Source of the DNA: Flavobacterium frigoris
GTDB lineage: Bacteria > Bacteroidota > Bacteroidia > Flavobacteriales > Flavobacteriaceae
Assembly (NCBI RefSeq): GCF_900111075.1
Contig: NZ_FOFZ01000008.1
Location: 1-64,000 of the forward strand
Length of the DNA: 64,000 nt
Reading direction: 5' to 3'
The stretch's first letter is position 1. Each line of letters opens with the position of its first letter. The notes under the pieces are model-generated. The model worked only from the letters and a program-made list of their open reading frames with translations. It was not told the DNA's origin and did not search any database. This document shows, piece by piece, positions 16,200 through 25,561 of this stretch. Both the position numbers and the translations under genes were made by a program.

Positions 16200-16820
16200 C
16201 TATAAAATATCCAGACTTCCTTTTCCTTCACGCAGCACTATTGGCTCCTCACCTGATAGATCTATTATCGTAGAACCTACATTATCTCCATAACCACCGT
16301 CGATTACCATATCAACCAAATTCTGCCATTTTTCAAAAATAAGTTCAGGATCTGTGGTATATTCGATCACATCGTCTTCATCGTGAATAGATGTGGAAAC
16401 GATAGGATTTCCTAATTGACGAACAATTTCCAAAGCGATGGAATTATCGGGTACACGTATTCCAACCGTTGTTTTCTTCTTAAATTCTTTAGGTAAATTA
16501 TTATTGCCTGGTAAAATAAAAGTATATGGCCCAGGTAAAGCTCTTTTTAAAAGTTTAAAAGTAGCCGTATCTATTTGCCTTACATAATCAGAAATGTTGC
16601 TTAAGTCATGGCAAATGAATGAAAAATTAGCTTTGTCTAACTTAATCCCTTTTATCTTAGCAATTCGTTCTAATGCTTTTGTATTTGTGATATCGCACCC
16701 CAACCCATACACCGTATCAGTTGGATAAATAACTAAACCACCATCTTTTAAAACCTTTACTACTTTGGCTATAGCCGCTTCGTTTGGTTTGTCTGGGTAT
16801 ATTTTTATAAATTGAGCCAT
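16200..16820 (-). CDS. L-threonylcarbamoyladenylate synthase (TsaC/YciO/YrdC family)
   Basis: A 206-residue YrdC-fold protein. It likely makes threonylcarbamoyl-AMP from threonine, bicarbonate and ATP, the first step of t6A synthesis. Visible motifs are VIYPTDTVYGLGCD, the Lys-rich RIAKIKG, GPYTFILPG and SIHDEDD-type C-terminal residues, ending IVLREGKGSLDIL. There is no Sua5 C-terminal domain, so the size matches TsaC/YciO. YciO-type paralogues have the same look and may act elsewhere, so the assignment is at family level. It lies 74 bp downstream of pcrA on the same strand. Confidence 0.85.
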   Translation of the reverse strand: MAQFIKIYPDKPNEAAIAKVVKVLKDGGLVIYPTDTVYGLGCDITNTKALERIAKIKGIKLDKANFSFICHDLSNISDYVRQIDTATFKLLKRALPGPYTFILPGNNNLPKEFKKKTTVGIRVPDNSIALEIVRQLGNPIVSTSIHDEDDVIEYTTDPELIFEKWQNLVDMVIDGGYGDNVGSTIIDLSGEEPIVLREGKGSLDIL

Positions 16821-16893
16821 TTTTTTTTGTTTAAAGTTTTAAAATGTAAAGTCTAAAGTTCGTTATATCAACAACTATAAACTTTAAAAAAAA

Positions 16894-19227
16894 TTATCCG
16901 ATTATATCCAATTTTGCAAAACGCAATAATAATTTTTTTATGCCACCCACATCAAATTTGATCTCAGCTTTTTTATCCGCGCCCACTCCATCTATATTTA
17001 ACACTTCTCCTTTTCCAAAACGTTCGTGCATCACAATGTTTCCAGTAACTAATTTGTTGTCAAATAAATTAGATCCTCCCGACATGGATTTTCCCGCCAC
17101 AGGCTTCAATTTACGAATATTTATTTCAGAGTTGGCTGTGTTTCCTTTGATTTGTTGCGGAGGTGTTCCATTAGCCGGTTTAGCCAAACGCAATTTGGAT
17201 TTATCCACATCACCAAAAATATCGCTGTCAATCATCGGTTTGTAACGATAATTATTTTCTGCAGGCGTTAGGTATTCTAAATATTGCCCGTCTATTTCTT
17301 CAATAAAACGAGAGGGTTCACTATCTGTCAATTTACCCCAGCGGTATCGCGATTGCGCATAGGTTAAATAGGCTTGATGTTCTGCACGTGTCAGCGCCAC
17401 ATAGAACAAGCGTCGTTCTTCCTCCAGTTCACTTCTGGTGCTCATACTCATGGCACTTGGAAACAGGTCTTCTTCCATCCCCACAACAAAAACATGAGGA
17501 AATTCAAGCCCTTTAGCCAAATGTATTGTCATCAATGCCACACGGTCTTCGTCACTGGTATCTTTGTCGAGATCTGTCGCCAAAGCCACATCTTCCATGA
17601 ATTCAGCTAAGGCGCCACGAGCACCATCAATTTCTTTCTGTCCTTCGGTAAAGTCTTTGATTCCGTTTAATAATTCTTCTATATTCTGAACTTTAGCCAT
17701 TCCTTCAGGAGTAGCATCTTTCTTTAATTCCTGAACCAATCCTGTTTTTTTAGAAACATGATCCGTCAGATAAAAAGCATCTTGATTTTCATTTATCACC
17801 TGAAAACTTTGAATCATGGTAACAAAATCCAATAGTTTTTGTTTAGTTCCCGAATTCAGTTTCAAGTCAATTTTGTCAATATTTTGCATCACCTCAAAGA
17901 TGGATCTTTTATAATGATTAGCAGCAACCATCAATTTTTCGATCGTAGTATTTCCTATCCCTCGTGCTGGATAATTAATCACGCGCATTAATGCTTCTTC
18001 ATCCTTTGGATTGATTACCAATCGCAAATAACATAATACATCTTTTATTTCTTTTCTTTGGTAAAAAGACAAACCACCATAAATTCGATACGGAATATCT
18101 CTTTTTCTCAATGCGTCTTCCATCGCGCGGGATTGTGCATTGGTGCGGTATAAGATTGCAAAATCGCCATTATTCATTTGATTTTGCATCTTTTGCTCGA
18201 AAATTGTTCCAGCAACAAAACGACCTTCTTCGGCATCGGTCATACTGCGGTGCACTTTTATTTTAGGTCCAAAATCATTAGCCGTCCAAACAATTTTATC
18301 CAGTTTGGTTTTATTTTTATCAATAATTGTATTTGCTGCTTCCACAATATTTTTTGTCGAACGGTAATTTTGTTCTAAACGAAAGGTTTTTACTCCTTCA
18401 TAATCCTTCTGGAAGTTCAAGATGTTATTGATATTGGCACCACGAAACGCATAAATACTTTGCGCATCATCACCTACCACGCATATATTTTGAAACTTAT
18501 CTGATAATGCTCTAACAATCAAATATTGGGAATGATTTGTATCCTGGTACTCATCTACCAGAATATAACGGAAACGGTTTTGGTACTTCGCCAAAACTTC
18601 CGGAAAACGAGTCAACAATTCATTCGTTTTTAATAATAAATCATCAAAATCCATCGCTCCAGACTTGAAACATTTCTCTACATAATTTTGATACAATTCC
18701 CCCATACGAGGTTTTTTAGACATTGCGTCCGCTTCTTGTAAATCACGATCATTGAAATACGCTTTTACGGTAATCAAACTATTTTTAAAGTTAGAAATTC
18801 TCCCTAAAACCTGTTTGGGTTTGTAAACATCTCGATCCAATTGCATTTCTTTGATAATTCCAGAAATAGCACGAAGTGAATCCTGGGAATCATATATCGT
18901 AAAATTAGAAGGATATCCTAACAGATGCGCTTCCGATCGTAGAATTCTGGCAAATACAGAGTGAAACGTTCCCATCCAAAGATTCTTTGCTTCACTGGAC
19001 CCTACAATGTCAGAAATACGCTTTTTCATTTCGCGTGCTGCCTTATTGGTAAAAGTCAGCGACAAAATATTAAATGCATCCACTCCTTGATGCATCAAAT
19101 AAGCAATACGTATCGTCAAAACACGGGTTTTACCTGAACCGGCACCAGCGATAATAATCATAGGGCCGTCTTTTTGCAATACGGGTTCGCGTTGTGCTTC
19201 GTTAAGTTGGGAAATGTATTTTTGCAT
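16894..19227 (-). CDS. pcrA: ATP-dependent DNA helicase PcrA/UvrD
   Basis: A 777-residue superfamily 1 helicase for repair and plasmid/replication-fork processing. Motif I is IAGAGSGKTRVL, motif II is YILVDEYQDTNHSQY, motif III GDDAQSIYAFRGA, motif IV region EQNYRSTKNIVEAAN, motif V LMTIHLAKGLEFPHVFVVG and motif VI RRLFYVALTRAE. The C-terminus ends with a Tudor-like MHERFGKGEVLNIDG ... AEIKFDVGGIKKLLLRFA, as in PcrA. Length is typical. A -7 element (19246-19253) sits directly upstream. The TsaC-like gene follows in the same direction. Confidence 0.95.
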   Translation of the reverse strand: MQKYISQLNEAQREPVLQKDGPMIIIAGAGSGKTRVLTIRIAYLMHQGVDAFNILSLTFTNKAAREMKKRISDIVGSSEAKNLWMGTFHSVFARILRSEAHLLGYPSNFTIYDSQDSLRAISGIIKEMQLDRDVYKPKQVLGRISNFKNSLITVKAYFNDRDLQEADAMSKKPRMGELYQNYVEKCFKSGAMDFDDLLLKTNELLTRFPEVLAKYQNRFRYILVDEYQDTNHSQYLIVRALSDKFQNICVVGDDAQSIYAFRGANINNILNFQKDYEGVKTFRLEQNYRSTKNIVEAANTIIDKNKTKLDKIVWTANDFGPKIKVHRSMTDAEEGRFVAGTIFEQKMQNQMNNGDFAILYRTNAQSRAMEDALRKRDIPYRIYGGLSFYQRKEIKDVLCYLRLVINPKDEEALMRVINYPARGIGNTTIEKLMVAANHYKRSIFEVMQNIDKIDLKLNSGTKQKLLDFVTMIQSFQVINENQDAFYLTDHVSKKTGLVQELKKDATPEGMAKVQNIEELLNGIKDFTEGQKEIDGARGALAEFMEDVALATDLDKDTSDEDRVALMTIHLAKGLEFPHVFVVGMEEDLFPSAMSMSTRSELEEERRLFYVALTRAEHQAYLTYAQSRYRWGKLTDSEPSRFIEEIDGQYLEYLTPAENNYRYKPMIDSDIFGDVDKSKLRLAKPANGTPPQQIKGNTANSEINIRKLKPVAGKSMSGGSNLFDNKLVTGNIVMHERFGKGEVLNIDGVGADKKAEIKFDVGGIKKLLLRFAKLDIIG

Positions 19228-19245
19228 GGAAATTATCTATTTATG

Positions 19246-19253
19246 CAAAAATA
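19246..19253 (-). promoter_or_regulatory. -7 element for pcrA
   Basis: Minus-strand TATTTTTG 19 bp before the pcrA start; no convincing -33. Confidence 0.45.
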
Positions 19254-19338
19254 AGAATTTAAGAATTAAAAAACGGATTTCATTTCTTTTGATTAAGACT
19301 TCAAAAATCAAAACGATGCACTTAAAGTTTATCGTGGC

Positions 19339-20106
19339 TTATTTGAAAAACACATCGTAAGCAAACCGAATTAGTGTCCCAACAACAACAACCAAAAAGA
19401 ATATTCGGATGAAGCCATTTCCTTTTGTAATCGCTAGTTTCGCCCCTAGCCATCCACCTAAAGCATTACTGGCAGCCATTGGTAAGGCAATTGCCCAAAT
19501 TATCTTCCCTTTTAACATAAACAGACAAATAGATCCAAAATTAGTCGCGAGATTGACCATTTTAGCATTCGCAGAAGCGTGAAGAAAATCAAAACCCATC
19601 AAAGCAATGAAGGCTACTACAAAAAAACTTCCTGTGCCTGGGCCAATAAAACCGTCATAAAACCCAACGATAAAACTAATCACGATAGCATTTAATATTT
19701 GAGTTCGCTCCGATAGATTTTTAGCAACATGCTGTCCAAAATTTTTCTTAGCGTAGGTATAAATAGCTAATAATGAAAGAATAAACAGTAAAAGCGGTTT
19801 CATAAAATCATTACTCATGTAAGTCAATAACATAGAACCTGCAAAAGCTGAGGGCATCGCAACACCAACCATAATCAATAATAAACGCCAATTCATCGTG
19901 ACCTTTTTTAGGTATTGGTATGCTGCAAATGAAGTTCCACTAAAAGCGGGTATTTTTAAGGTTCCAATAACGGTGGAAACTGGTAAATTAGGTAGTAATA
20001 TCAAACCTGCAGGAGTCTGAATTAAACCTCCTCCACCAACAATCGCATCAATAAATCCAGCAGCAAAAGCAGCAACGCAAAGTAAAACAATAATGTATGT
20101 TTCCAT
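19339..20106 (-). CDS. TSUP-family permease (sulfite exporter TauE/SafE type)
   Basis: A 255-residue inner-membrane protein with about eight hydrophobic segments and the TSUP half-repeats: FAAGFIDAIVGGGGLIQTP near the N-terminus and SFIVGFYDGFIGPGTGSF in the middle. These GGGG and GPGTG loops mark the TauE/SafE/YfcA group, which moves sulfite, sulfonates or other small organic anions. The substrate cannot be told. It has its own -7 element (20154-20161), shared in a divergent gap with the next plus-strand gene. No sulfur metabolism genes are adjacent. Confidence 0.9.
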   Translation of the reverse strand: METYIIVLLCVAAFAAGFIDAIVGGGGLIQTPAGLILLPNLPVSTVIGTLKIPAFSGTSFAAYQYLKKVTMNWRLLLIMVGVAMPSAFAGSMLLTYMSNDFMKPLLLFILSLLAIYTYAKKNFGQHVAKNLSERTQILNAIVISFIVGFYDGFIGPGTGSFFVVAFIALMGFDFLHASANAKMVNLATNFGSICLFMLKGKIIWAIALPMAASNALGGWLGAKLAITKGNGFIRIFFLVVVVGTLIRFAYDVFFK

Positions 20107-20153
20107 TTATATTTCTAATTCAGCAAGCGAAAAATGTAGCTATATTTTTTTCG

Positions 20154-20161
20154 CAAAAATA
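20154..20161 (-). promoter_or_regulatory. -7 element for the TSUP permease
   Basis: Minus-strand TATTTTTG, 48 bp before the ATG. Confidence 0.4.
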
Positions 20162-20215
20162 GTACTCGCCATTGTAAATTGCACTATAAATAAGGAGAAA
20201 TTAAATCAAAAAGTA

Positions 20216-20223
20216 TATTTTTG
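20216..20223 (+). promoter_or_regulatory. -7 element for 20245-20766
   Basis: TATTTTTG, 21 bp before the ATG at 20245. Confidence 0.42.
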
Positions 20224-20244
20224 CTTGACAAAATTTAAATCAAC

Positions 20245-20766
20245 ATGAATTCTATAAATATCATCGAAATATTAGCTTACACTATTCCATCATTAATTAC
20301 TGGCGCTGTTGCGTACTATTTATTTAATGCGCATTTTAAAGACCAACAAAACACTAGACGTTGGTTGTTACAAAAAGACAATCAACAAGCAATACTACCA
20401 ATTCGGTTACAGGCTTACGAGCGTATGACTTTGTTAATGGAGCGTATTAATCCCTCTCAATTGATGGTAAGAATTGCACCTGTTTCACAAGATAAAGATG
20501 AATATCGCAATTTTGTTATAGCACAAATTGAACAAGAGTTTGAACATAATTTAGCGCAACAAATCTATATTTCAGCCAAATGCTGGTCTATTATTGTTAC
20601 CGCAAAAAATGCAACCATCCAAATGATCCGTTTAGCCGCTAAAAATGAAAAAGTAATGAATGCTGATGGTTTACGAGAAGCAGTTATTAGTGATTTATTG
20701 GAAAAACCATCTCCAAGTAGTGCTGCATTGGCATTTATTAAGAATGAGGTTGGGGAATTATGGTAG
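20245..20766 (+). CDS. conserved flavobacterial membrane-anchored protein (DUF7935-like)
   Basis: A 173-residue protein with a single N-terminal membrane segment (IIEILAYTIPSLITGAVAYYLF) and a helical cytoplasmic domain. Recognisable features are LLQKDNQQAILPIRLQAYERM and IEQEFEHNLAQQIYIS. It resembles the family called DUF7935, common in Flavobacteriia and without known function. The charged helical domain suggests a scaffold or regulator rather than an enzyme. It is a single gene, convergent with the M1 peptidase downstream. Confidence 0.75.
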   Translation: MNSINIIEILAYTIPSLITGAVAYYLFNAHFKDQQNTRRWLLQKDNQQAILPIRLQAYERMTLLMERINPSQLMVRIAPVSQDKDEYRNFVIAQIEQEFEHNLAQQIYISAKCWSIIVTAKNATIQMIRLAAKNEKVMNADGLREAVISDLLEKPSPSSAALAFIKNEVGELW

Positions 20767-20825
20767 TTTTTAGAACCTTTATAGTTATTCAAATAAAGTG
20801 ATTAAAGTTAGGCTTTTAAAAGAAA

Positions 20826-22892
20826 CTACAATTCTTTTAAAAGCCTATTCAACTGGAATTGTTCTTTTTCATCGAGTTGAGGCAGTATTCTTTCAAACGA
20901 AAGTACCATTTCCTTATCTTTTAATAATTTTCTAATATTGTCTCTTCCAAATTTAGAAAACTGCCACATGTGATGCGTGGTCGCATTGACCAAATTCTTT
21001 AAAACAGCATCATTAATCAATTGAAAACCGATTAGTTTTTCCAAAGCTTTTTGACGTGTGATTGCCTCGTAATTGGGTGATGAATAATTGATTAATTCTG
21101 CGATCAAAGCTGTTTTGTTTGCCTCATATCCTGGAGTGGAAAGTGCTTGCGACAGCCATAATGTTCTTAGATTATAATCATTAAAACCAATCCAGTCTTT
21201 TGATAATTCCAAGTAAACAAAACGTTCTTCGGGAAAATTATTCCATAAATAAAATAAAGCTATTTCCTGCGTTTGATATGATTTATCGTTCAATAAACGT
21301 TCATATTGCTTTCTGAAATCTTCGGGGATTTTTGAATTTGTAGTGGCGACAGCCTGACGAACTTGCACATCGTTAGTCGCCAAAGCCAGCTCCAATAGCT
21401 GGTTTTTAGCTTCAAAATTTTCGTTTTTCAGCTGATTCACAACTGCTTCTTTCACCGTATAATATACGTGTGACTGAAGAATATCAGCCATAAATACTGC
21501 TTTTTCTGATAATGGCTTTTTCTTAATTTTATCCAATTCAAGTAATAACTGAGTAGTTTTGTTTTTATTTAATAAATCATTGGCTTTCTCTGTACTAAAT
21601 ACAGTAGATTCAAGCCATACTTTACTAAATTTATTGGTATCAAAATTAGAAACTTTATTGACTTCATCAAAGAAATCTTGCGTTTTTACAGTTTGGAATG
21701 AATATTTCTCTAAGTAATTACGTACCGCTTTTTTGAATGCTTTATCACCTATTGCTTCATGTAAAACGAATAGTGCCCAAGCTCCTTTTTGATAAAAACT
21801 TAAGGAACTTGCTTTTTCATTTAGAATCGGAATTGTATCTGTTCTGGACGCATATTTGATTTGTTGTGCTGTTTCATATAATTTGGAATAGAAATAATCA
21901 TCCCCGTAGATTTCTCGTTCTGCAAGTGAGGCATAGTAAGTCGCAAAGCCTTCCTGTAGCCAATGGTGTTTACCGCTTTCGGCCGTGATTAAATCACCGA
22001 ACCACTGATGCGCCAATTCGTGTGCATTAACATTGGTATAATTGCGGTCTTCGAAGCCAGTAGAATCGACTACATAGCGACTAGAAAATAAGGTAGCCGA
22101 AGTGTTTTCCATTCCAGCATAGAGAAAATCACGAACCGGAATTTGCTTATACACTTTCCATGGATACTTCACTCCTATTTCCTTCTCCAGAAAATCAAAC
22201 ATTCGAACGGAATATCGGTAGGTCGGTTCATACCTGTCTGCATCCTTATGCTCCAGGTACAATTCTAATTCAGTTCCATATTTTGTTTTCTCCGTATGCT
22301 TATCAAATTTGCCAATGGCAAGCATCAGCAGATAAGAACTCATGGGCTTTTCCATCTTATATTGCCATAAAGTCATATTGTGGCTGGTCGTTTTATTGGT
22401 CAGCATTCCGTTTGAAATAACCTGATATTCCTGATTATAAGCGAGGTTAATATTAAAAATCATTTTTTCATTAACATCATCAAAACTCGGAAACCAATTG
22501 CTGGTATATCTTCCTTGTCCCTGCGTCCAGATTTGCAAATCATCTGCAGATTCAGAACCAACAAAATACAAAGCCTGTTTTGGTGTCGCTTTATATATAA
22601 AACTGATTTCATTTTTGCCATTTTTGAACGGAAAAATGATTTGCAGTTGCTTAGTTGTATTTATAAAAGAGACCACTTTATCATTCAGTTTCACATCGAT
22701 AAAACTCATGTTTTGTGCATCAATTTTTATGGTGTCAATTGGCTTTAGCACCTCCAAACTATAATGTACCGCACCTGCAACAGATTTGTCTTTTGCAGCT
22801 AAAGTTAATTGACCCGAAACCGATTTGAAATCAACAAATTTAGTTTGTTGGGCGAAAGCTAACGAAGAGAGTAAAAGAAACAGGTATTTCAT
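20826..22892 (-). CDS. M1-family aminopeptidase
   Basis: A 688-residue secreted zinc aminopeptidase. It has a cleavable signal (MKYLFLLLSSLAFA), an N-terminal beta saddle, the exopeptidase motif AGMENTS at 259-265 (GAMEN equivalent with Gly-Met-Glu-Asn), and the zinc site HELAHQWFGD with H291, E292, H295 and third ligand E314 (WLQEGFATYY). The C-terminal part is helical. It probably trims peptides in the periplasm or outside. There is no T9SS C-terminal sorting domain. A TAACTTTG element is upstream on its strand. It is divergent from a Dph6-like gene. Confidence 0.94.
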   Translation of the reverse strand: MKYLFLLLSSLAFAQQTKFVDFKSVSGQLTLAAKDKSVAGAVHYSLEVLKPIDTIKIDAQNMSFIDVKLNDKVVSFINTTKQLQIIFPFKNGKNEISFIYKATPKQALYFVGSESADDLQIWTQGQGRYTSNWFPSFDDVNEKMIFNINLAYNQEYQVISNGMLTNKTTSHNMTLWQYKMEKPMSSYLLMLAIGKFDKHTEKTKYGTELELYLEHKDADRYEPTYRYSVRMFDFLEKEIGVKYPWKVYKQIPVRDFLYAGMENTSATLFSSRYVVDSTGFEDRNYTNVNAHELAHQWFGDLITAESGKHHWLQEGFATYYASLAEREIYGDDYFYSKLYETAQQIKYASRTDTIPILNEKASSLSFYQKGAWALFVLHEAIGDKAFKKAVRNYLEKYSFQTVKTQDFFDEVNKVSNFDTNKFSKVWLESTVFSTEKANDLLNKNKTTQLLLELDKIKKKPLSEKAVFMADILQSHVYYTVKEAVVNQLKNENFEAKNQLLELALATNDVQVRQAVATTNSKIPEDFRKQYERLLNDKSYQTQEIALFYLWNNFPEERFVYLELSKDWIGFNDYNLRTLWLSQALSTPGYEANKTALIAELINYSSPNYEAITRQKALEKLIGFQLINDAVLKNLVNATTHHMWQFSKFGRDNIRKLLKDKEMVLSFERILPQLDEKEQFQLNRLLKEL

Positions 22893-22917
22893 TCGATAAA
22901 ATTTAATAAGTAAAAGC

Positions 22918-22925
22918 CAAAGTTA
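22918..22925 (-). promoter_or_regulatory. -7 element for M1 aminopeptidase
   Basis: Minus-strand TAACTTTG, 26 bp before the start. Confidence 0.45.
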
Positions 22926-22951
22926 CAAAGGATTCAAGGAACAAACAGAAG

Positions 22952-22959
22952 TATTTTTG
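22952..22959 (+). promoter_or_regulatory. -7 element for Dph6-like gene
   Basis: TATTTTTG, 36 bp before the TTG start at 22995; back-to-back with the opposite-strand element at 22918. Confidence 0.45.
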
Positions 22960-22994
22960 TAAGTTTACGGATAGAAATTCACAATATAAAAACC

Positions 22995-23738
22995 TTGAAA
23001 AAGAAAGCCCTATTTAATTGGAGTAGCGGAAAAGACTCTGCTCTAGCCCTTTATAAAGTATTACGCGATCCTGAATTTGAAATCAGTTGTTTGCTTACCA
23101 GCGTAAATCAAGAATTTCAGCGTATTTCCATGCATGGTGTTCGTGTAGAATTATTGGAACAACAGGCCAAAAGCATCGGACTGCCTCTGGAGATCATGCA
23201 AATCCCCGAAATGCCAACAATGGAAGTGTATGAAATTGTTGTACAAACAACTTTGGAAAAACTAAAAAATAAAGGGCTAACTCACTCTATTTTTGGTGAT
23301 ATTTTCCTCGAAGACCTACGTAAATATCGAGAAGAAAAACTTGCTATTATGGGATTTGAAGGCGTTTTTCCACTTTGGAAAGTACCAACGGATGACTTAT
23401 TACAGGAATTCATTGGACTGGGCTTTAAAACCATTGTCGTTTGTGTCAACGAGCGATTTCTAGACAAAAGCTTTGTAGGAAGGATAATTGATCAGGATTT
23501 TATTAACGATTTGCCTGAAAATGTAGATGTTTGTGGTGAAAATGGCGAGTTTCATACCTTCACTTTTGATGGCCCTATTTTCTCAAATCCGATTGATTTT
23601 GAAATTGGAGAAATCGTGTATCGCAAATATGAAAAACCAAAAGAAGATTCGTCTAATACCGCTTGTGATACAAATGCAACTGATGCTTTTGATTATGGAT
23701 TTTGGTATTGTGATCTACTGCAGAGGTCGCGTTTATAA
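22995..23738 (+). CDS. Dph6-related ATP pyrophosphatase (diphthine-ammonia ligase family)
   Basis: A 247-residue adenine-nucleotide alpha-hydrolase of the Dph6/MJ0570 family. The P-loop-like motif FNWSSGKDSALALYK is at the very N-terminus, followed by RISMHGVRVELLEQQA and the family core IFGDIFLEDLRKYREE, with GENGEFHTF in the C-terminal part. Eukaryotic Dph6 amidates diphthine, but bacteria lack diphthamide, so the bacterial role is unknown. The start appears to be TTG, since there is no ATG before the conserved KKKALFNWSSGK. It has its own -7 element. Confidence 0.87.
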   Translation: MKKKALFNWSSGKDSALALYKVLRDPEFEISCLLTSVNQEFQRISMHGVRVELLEQQAKSIGLPLEIMQIPEMPTMEVYEIVVQTTLEKLKNKGLTHSIFGDIFLEDLRKYREEKLAIMGFEGVFPLWKVPTDDLLQEFIGLGFKTIVVCVNERFLDKSFVGRIIDQDFINDLPENVDVCGENGEFHTFTFDGPIFSNPIDFEIGEIVYRKYEKPKEDSSNTACDTNATDAFDYGFWYCDLLQRSRL

Positions 23739-23850
23739 TAAAAAACTCCGAAGTAACTCTTTTTTTTTGCAAAAATTATTTAATCCTAACTAGGCTGATG
23801 TGATCAATCTTAGAGTCCTTGAAAAAGGAAACATAAAAATGAAGTTATTT

Positions 23851-24309
23851 TTAGACTTTCCATTTTGAAAAGCTTATTTCTTGAAGATGCATTTCTACAT
23901 AATTTTTAAAATTATTCAAAATGGCTTGCCATCCTTCTCTCTGTAATTCAATCGGATTTTCATTTTCAGCTTCAAAAAGTTGGACCACCTTGGTTTTATA
24001 CTCTTCTTTAGTAAAAAAAATTTTTACTTTTCTTCCATCATCTGTAACATAGGAAATTTGTTCATTTGCTTGAACTACCTCATATTTTCCTCTAAAATCA
24101 AAACCGGCGCTCCCGTTTTTGGCTTCCATCTTATAGCAGAAAATCCCGTCCATTCGTAAATCATTATCTGCCAAAGTAGTATGCCAATCCTGAGAAGCTG
24201 CATTCCATAGCATAATATTTTTAGGTGTAGTCCAATTCTTCCACACCGTTTCAACTGGGGCGTCAATTATAACTTCGACCGAAATAACTATTTTCTCATT
24301 TGATTCCAT
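23851..24309 (-). CDS. SRPBCC/AHSA1-like protein
   Basis: A 152-residue START-like (SRPBCC) protein with the opening IVISVEVIIDAPVETVWKNWT, then KNIMLWNAASQDWHT and GFDFRGKYEVVQANEQISY, and C-terminal LQREGWQAILNNFKNYVE. These are hallmarks of Aha1-C/activator-of-Hsp90-ATPase-like domains. In bacteria such proteins bind small hydrophobic ligands and often accompany regulators; the ligand here is unknown. Size is normal and it stands alone. Confidence 0.86.
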   Translation of the reverse strand: MESNEKIVISVEVIIDAPVETVWKNWTTPKNIMLWNAASQDWHTTLADNDLRMDGIFCYKMEAKNGSAGFDFRGKYEVVQANEQISYVTDDGRKVKIFFTKEEYKTKVVQLFEAENENPIELQREGWQAILNNFKNYVEMHLQEISFSKWKV

Positions 24310-24552
24310 AATGTTGTTCTTTAAATTTCAAATCTTCCTTTCATGTAAGTTGAGATAAGTACCTACTCGTGAGATCATGTTTAATTTTAATTAATTCTCT
24401 AAAATAATATAACAACCTGTTTTAAAGAGTATTAAAAAATATATTATCAACTATTTAAGTATAAATTTAAAACAAAAACTTCAAATAAATTGCGAATATT
24501 ATCATAAGAAATAGAGTGATAATGAACTTTATTTTGAAGAATCGCCAGTATA
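24310..24552. other. AT-rich gap before the terminator at 24553
   Basis: No gene, promoter or repeat stands out. With the terminator and the following DNA up to 24674 the gap is 365 bp. Confidence 0.5.
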
Positions 24553-24586
24553 AAAAAACTCCGAAATCACTAGATTCCGGAGTTTT
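24553..24586. terminator. terminator between SRPBCC and DUF1697 genes
   Basis: AAAACTCCG ... CGGAGTTTT hairpin with A/T runs; lies downstream of DUF1697 on the minus strand. Confidence 0.8.
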
Positions 24587-24674
24587 AGTTATATCAGTCA
24601 GTTTTAAATTTACTGTTTTGCATCTCAATTTATTAGTCTAAGCTTGGTAAAGTAAAAACCATCCCGATTATATT

Positions 24675-25223
24675 TTAATTCATTTCTTGATACATCTTTA
24701 GCAAATTTGTGACTGTATTCCAGTTTCTGATGGTCGCCGTCAGGTTTAATTTTTTCTCGATATATTTCTGATCTAGCCTTGTTTTCCCTGCTCCTACAGC
24801 GTATTTAATAAAAATCCGATTGCCGTCTAGATGGGCTTCGTCAGGCTTAAATTGACTGATTTTTAAATCATTGATATTTTCAGAACGAAGCTCTTTAGAA
24901 ACAAAAGCGACATATAATTTCTTCGTGTCTGCTTCTTTCTCTTTTAAAAACGGATTGTTGGTAAAACAAGCTTGGAGATCTGCTGTATTAAGAATGATTA
25001 CTGGTACATCACCGCCAAAGACTTTAAAAATTTCCTGCTTGATAATAAAACCTACTTTAGCGGCACTTTCTTCTTCTGTGGTTACAAAAACATTCCCTGA
25101 TTGAATATACGTTTGCACTTTTGTAAAACCAATGTTTTCCAAAGTGGTTTTTAATGCGTCCATTTTTATCATATTGTGACCAGAAACATTAATGCCACGA
25201 AGAAGTGCGAGATGGGTTATCAT
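24675..25223 (-). CDS. DUF1697 protein
   Basis: A 182-residue DUF1697 protein. The opening THLALLRGINVSGHNMIKMD, then FTKVQTYIQSGNVFVTT, and the end AVGAGKTRLDQKYIEKKLN ... TIRNWNTVTNLLKMYQ are characteristic. The family has no established function and some members resemble ferredoxin-like folds. It is complete. A TACCTTTG element lies 27 bp upstream on its strand, and a terminator lies downstream. Confidence 0.9.
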   Translation of the reverse strand: MITHLALLRGINVSGHNMIKMDALKTTLENIGFTKVQTYIQSGNVFVTTEEESAAKVGFIIKQEIFKVFGGDVPVIILNTADLQACFTNNPFLKEKEADTKKLYVAFVSKELRSENINDLKISQFKPDEAHLDGNRIFIKYAVGAGKTRLDQKYIEKKLNLTATIRNWNTVTNLLKMYQEMN

Positions 25224-25249
25224 TTTATATCTTTTTTTATTGAATCTTC

Positions 25250-25257
25250 CAAAGGTA
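25250..25257 (-). promoter_or_regulatory. -7 element for DUF1697 gene
   Basis: Minus-strand TACCTTTG, 27 bp before the start. Confidence 0.42.
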
Positions 25258-25509
25258 TTGTGTTTATAATGAATTACCCAATTTCTTATTTCATAAATAA
25301 AGTATAAGCCTTGTTGAGGAGAGAAGTAGCTAATGAAAAAATATTTGTTGATTTAAAAGAAGTTTGTGCAATCAAACTAATGGTCCCTGCATTGTTCGAT
25401 ATTGAAATAGATTTTGCAATACAATATTTAAAAAATAGAAAAGTCTATTTAAATAATGGAATGAATAATACCAAGGGAAATTTGTATTATTTTTACCTTA
25501 TAAAAATAA

Positions 25510-25550
25510 AAAAGAGACTGTCAATTGGGGGAAGACAGCCTCTAATTTTA
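25510..25550 (-). terminator. terminator of first CAP gene
   Basis: On the minus strand GAGGCTGTC ... GACAGTCTC followed by TTTTTTATTTTT, 12 bp past the CAP stop. Confidence 0.78.
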
Positions 25551-25561
25551 AAAAAAACTAA

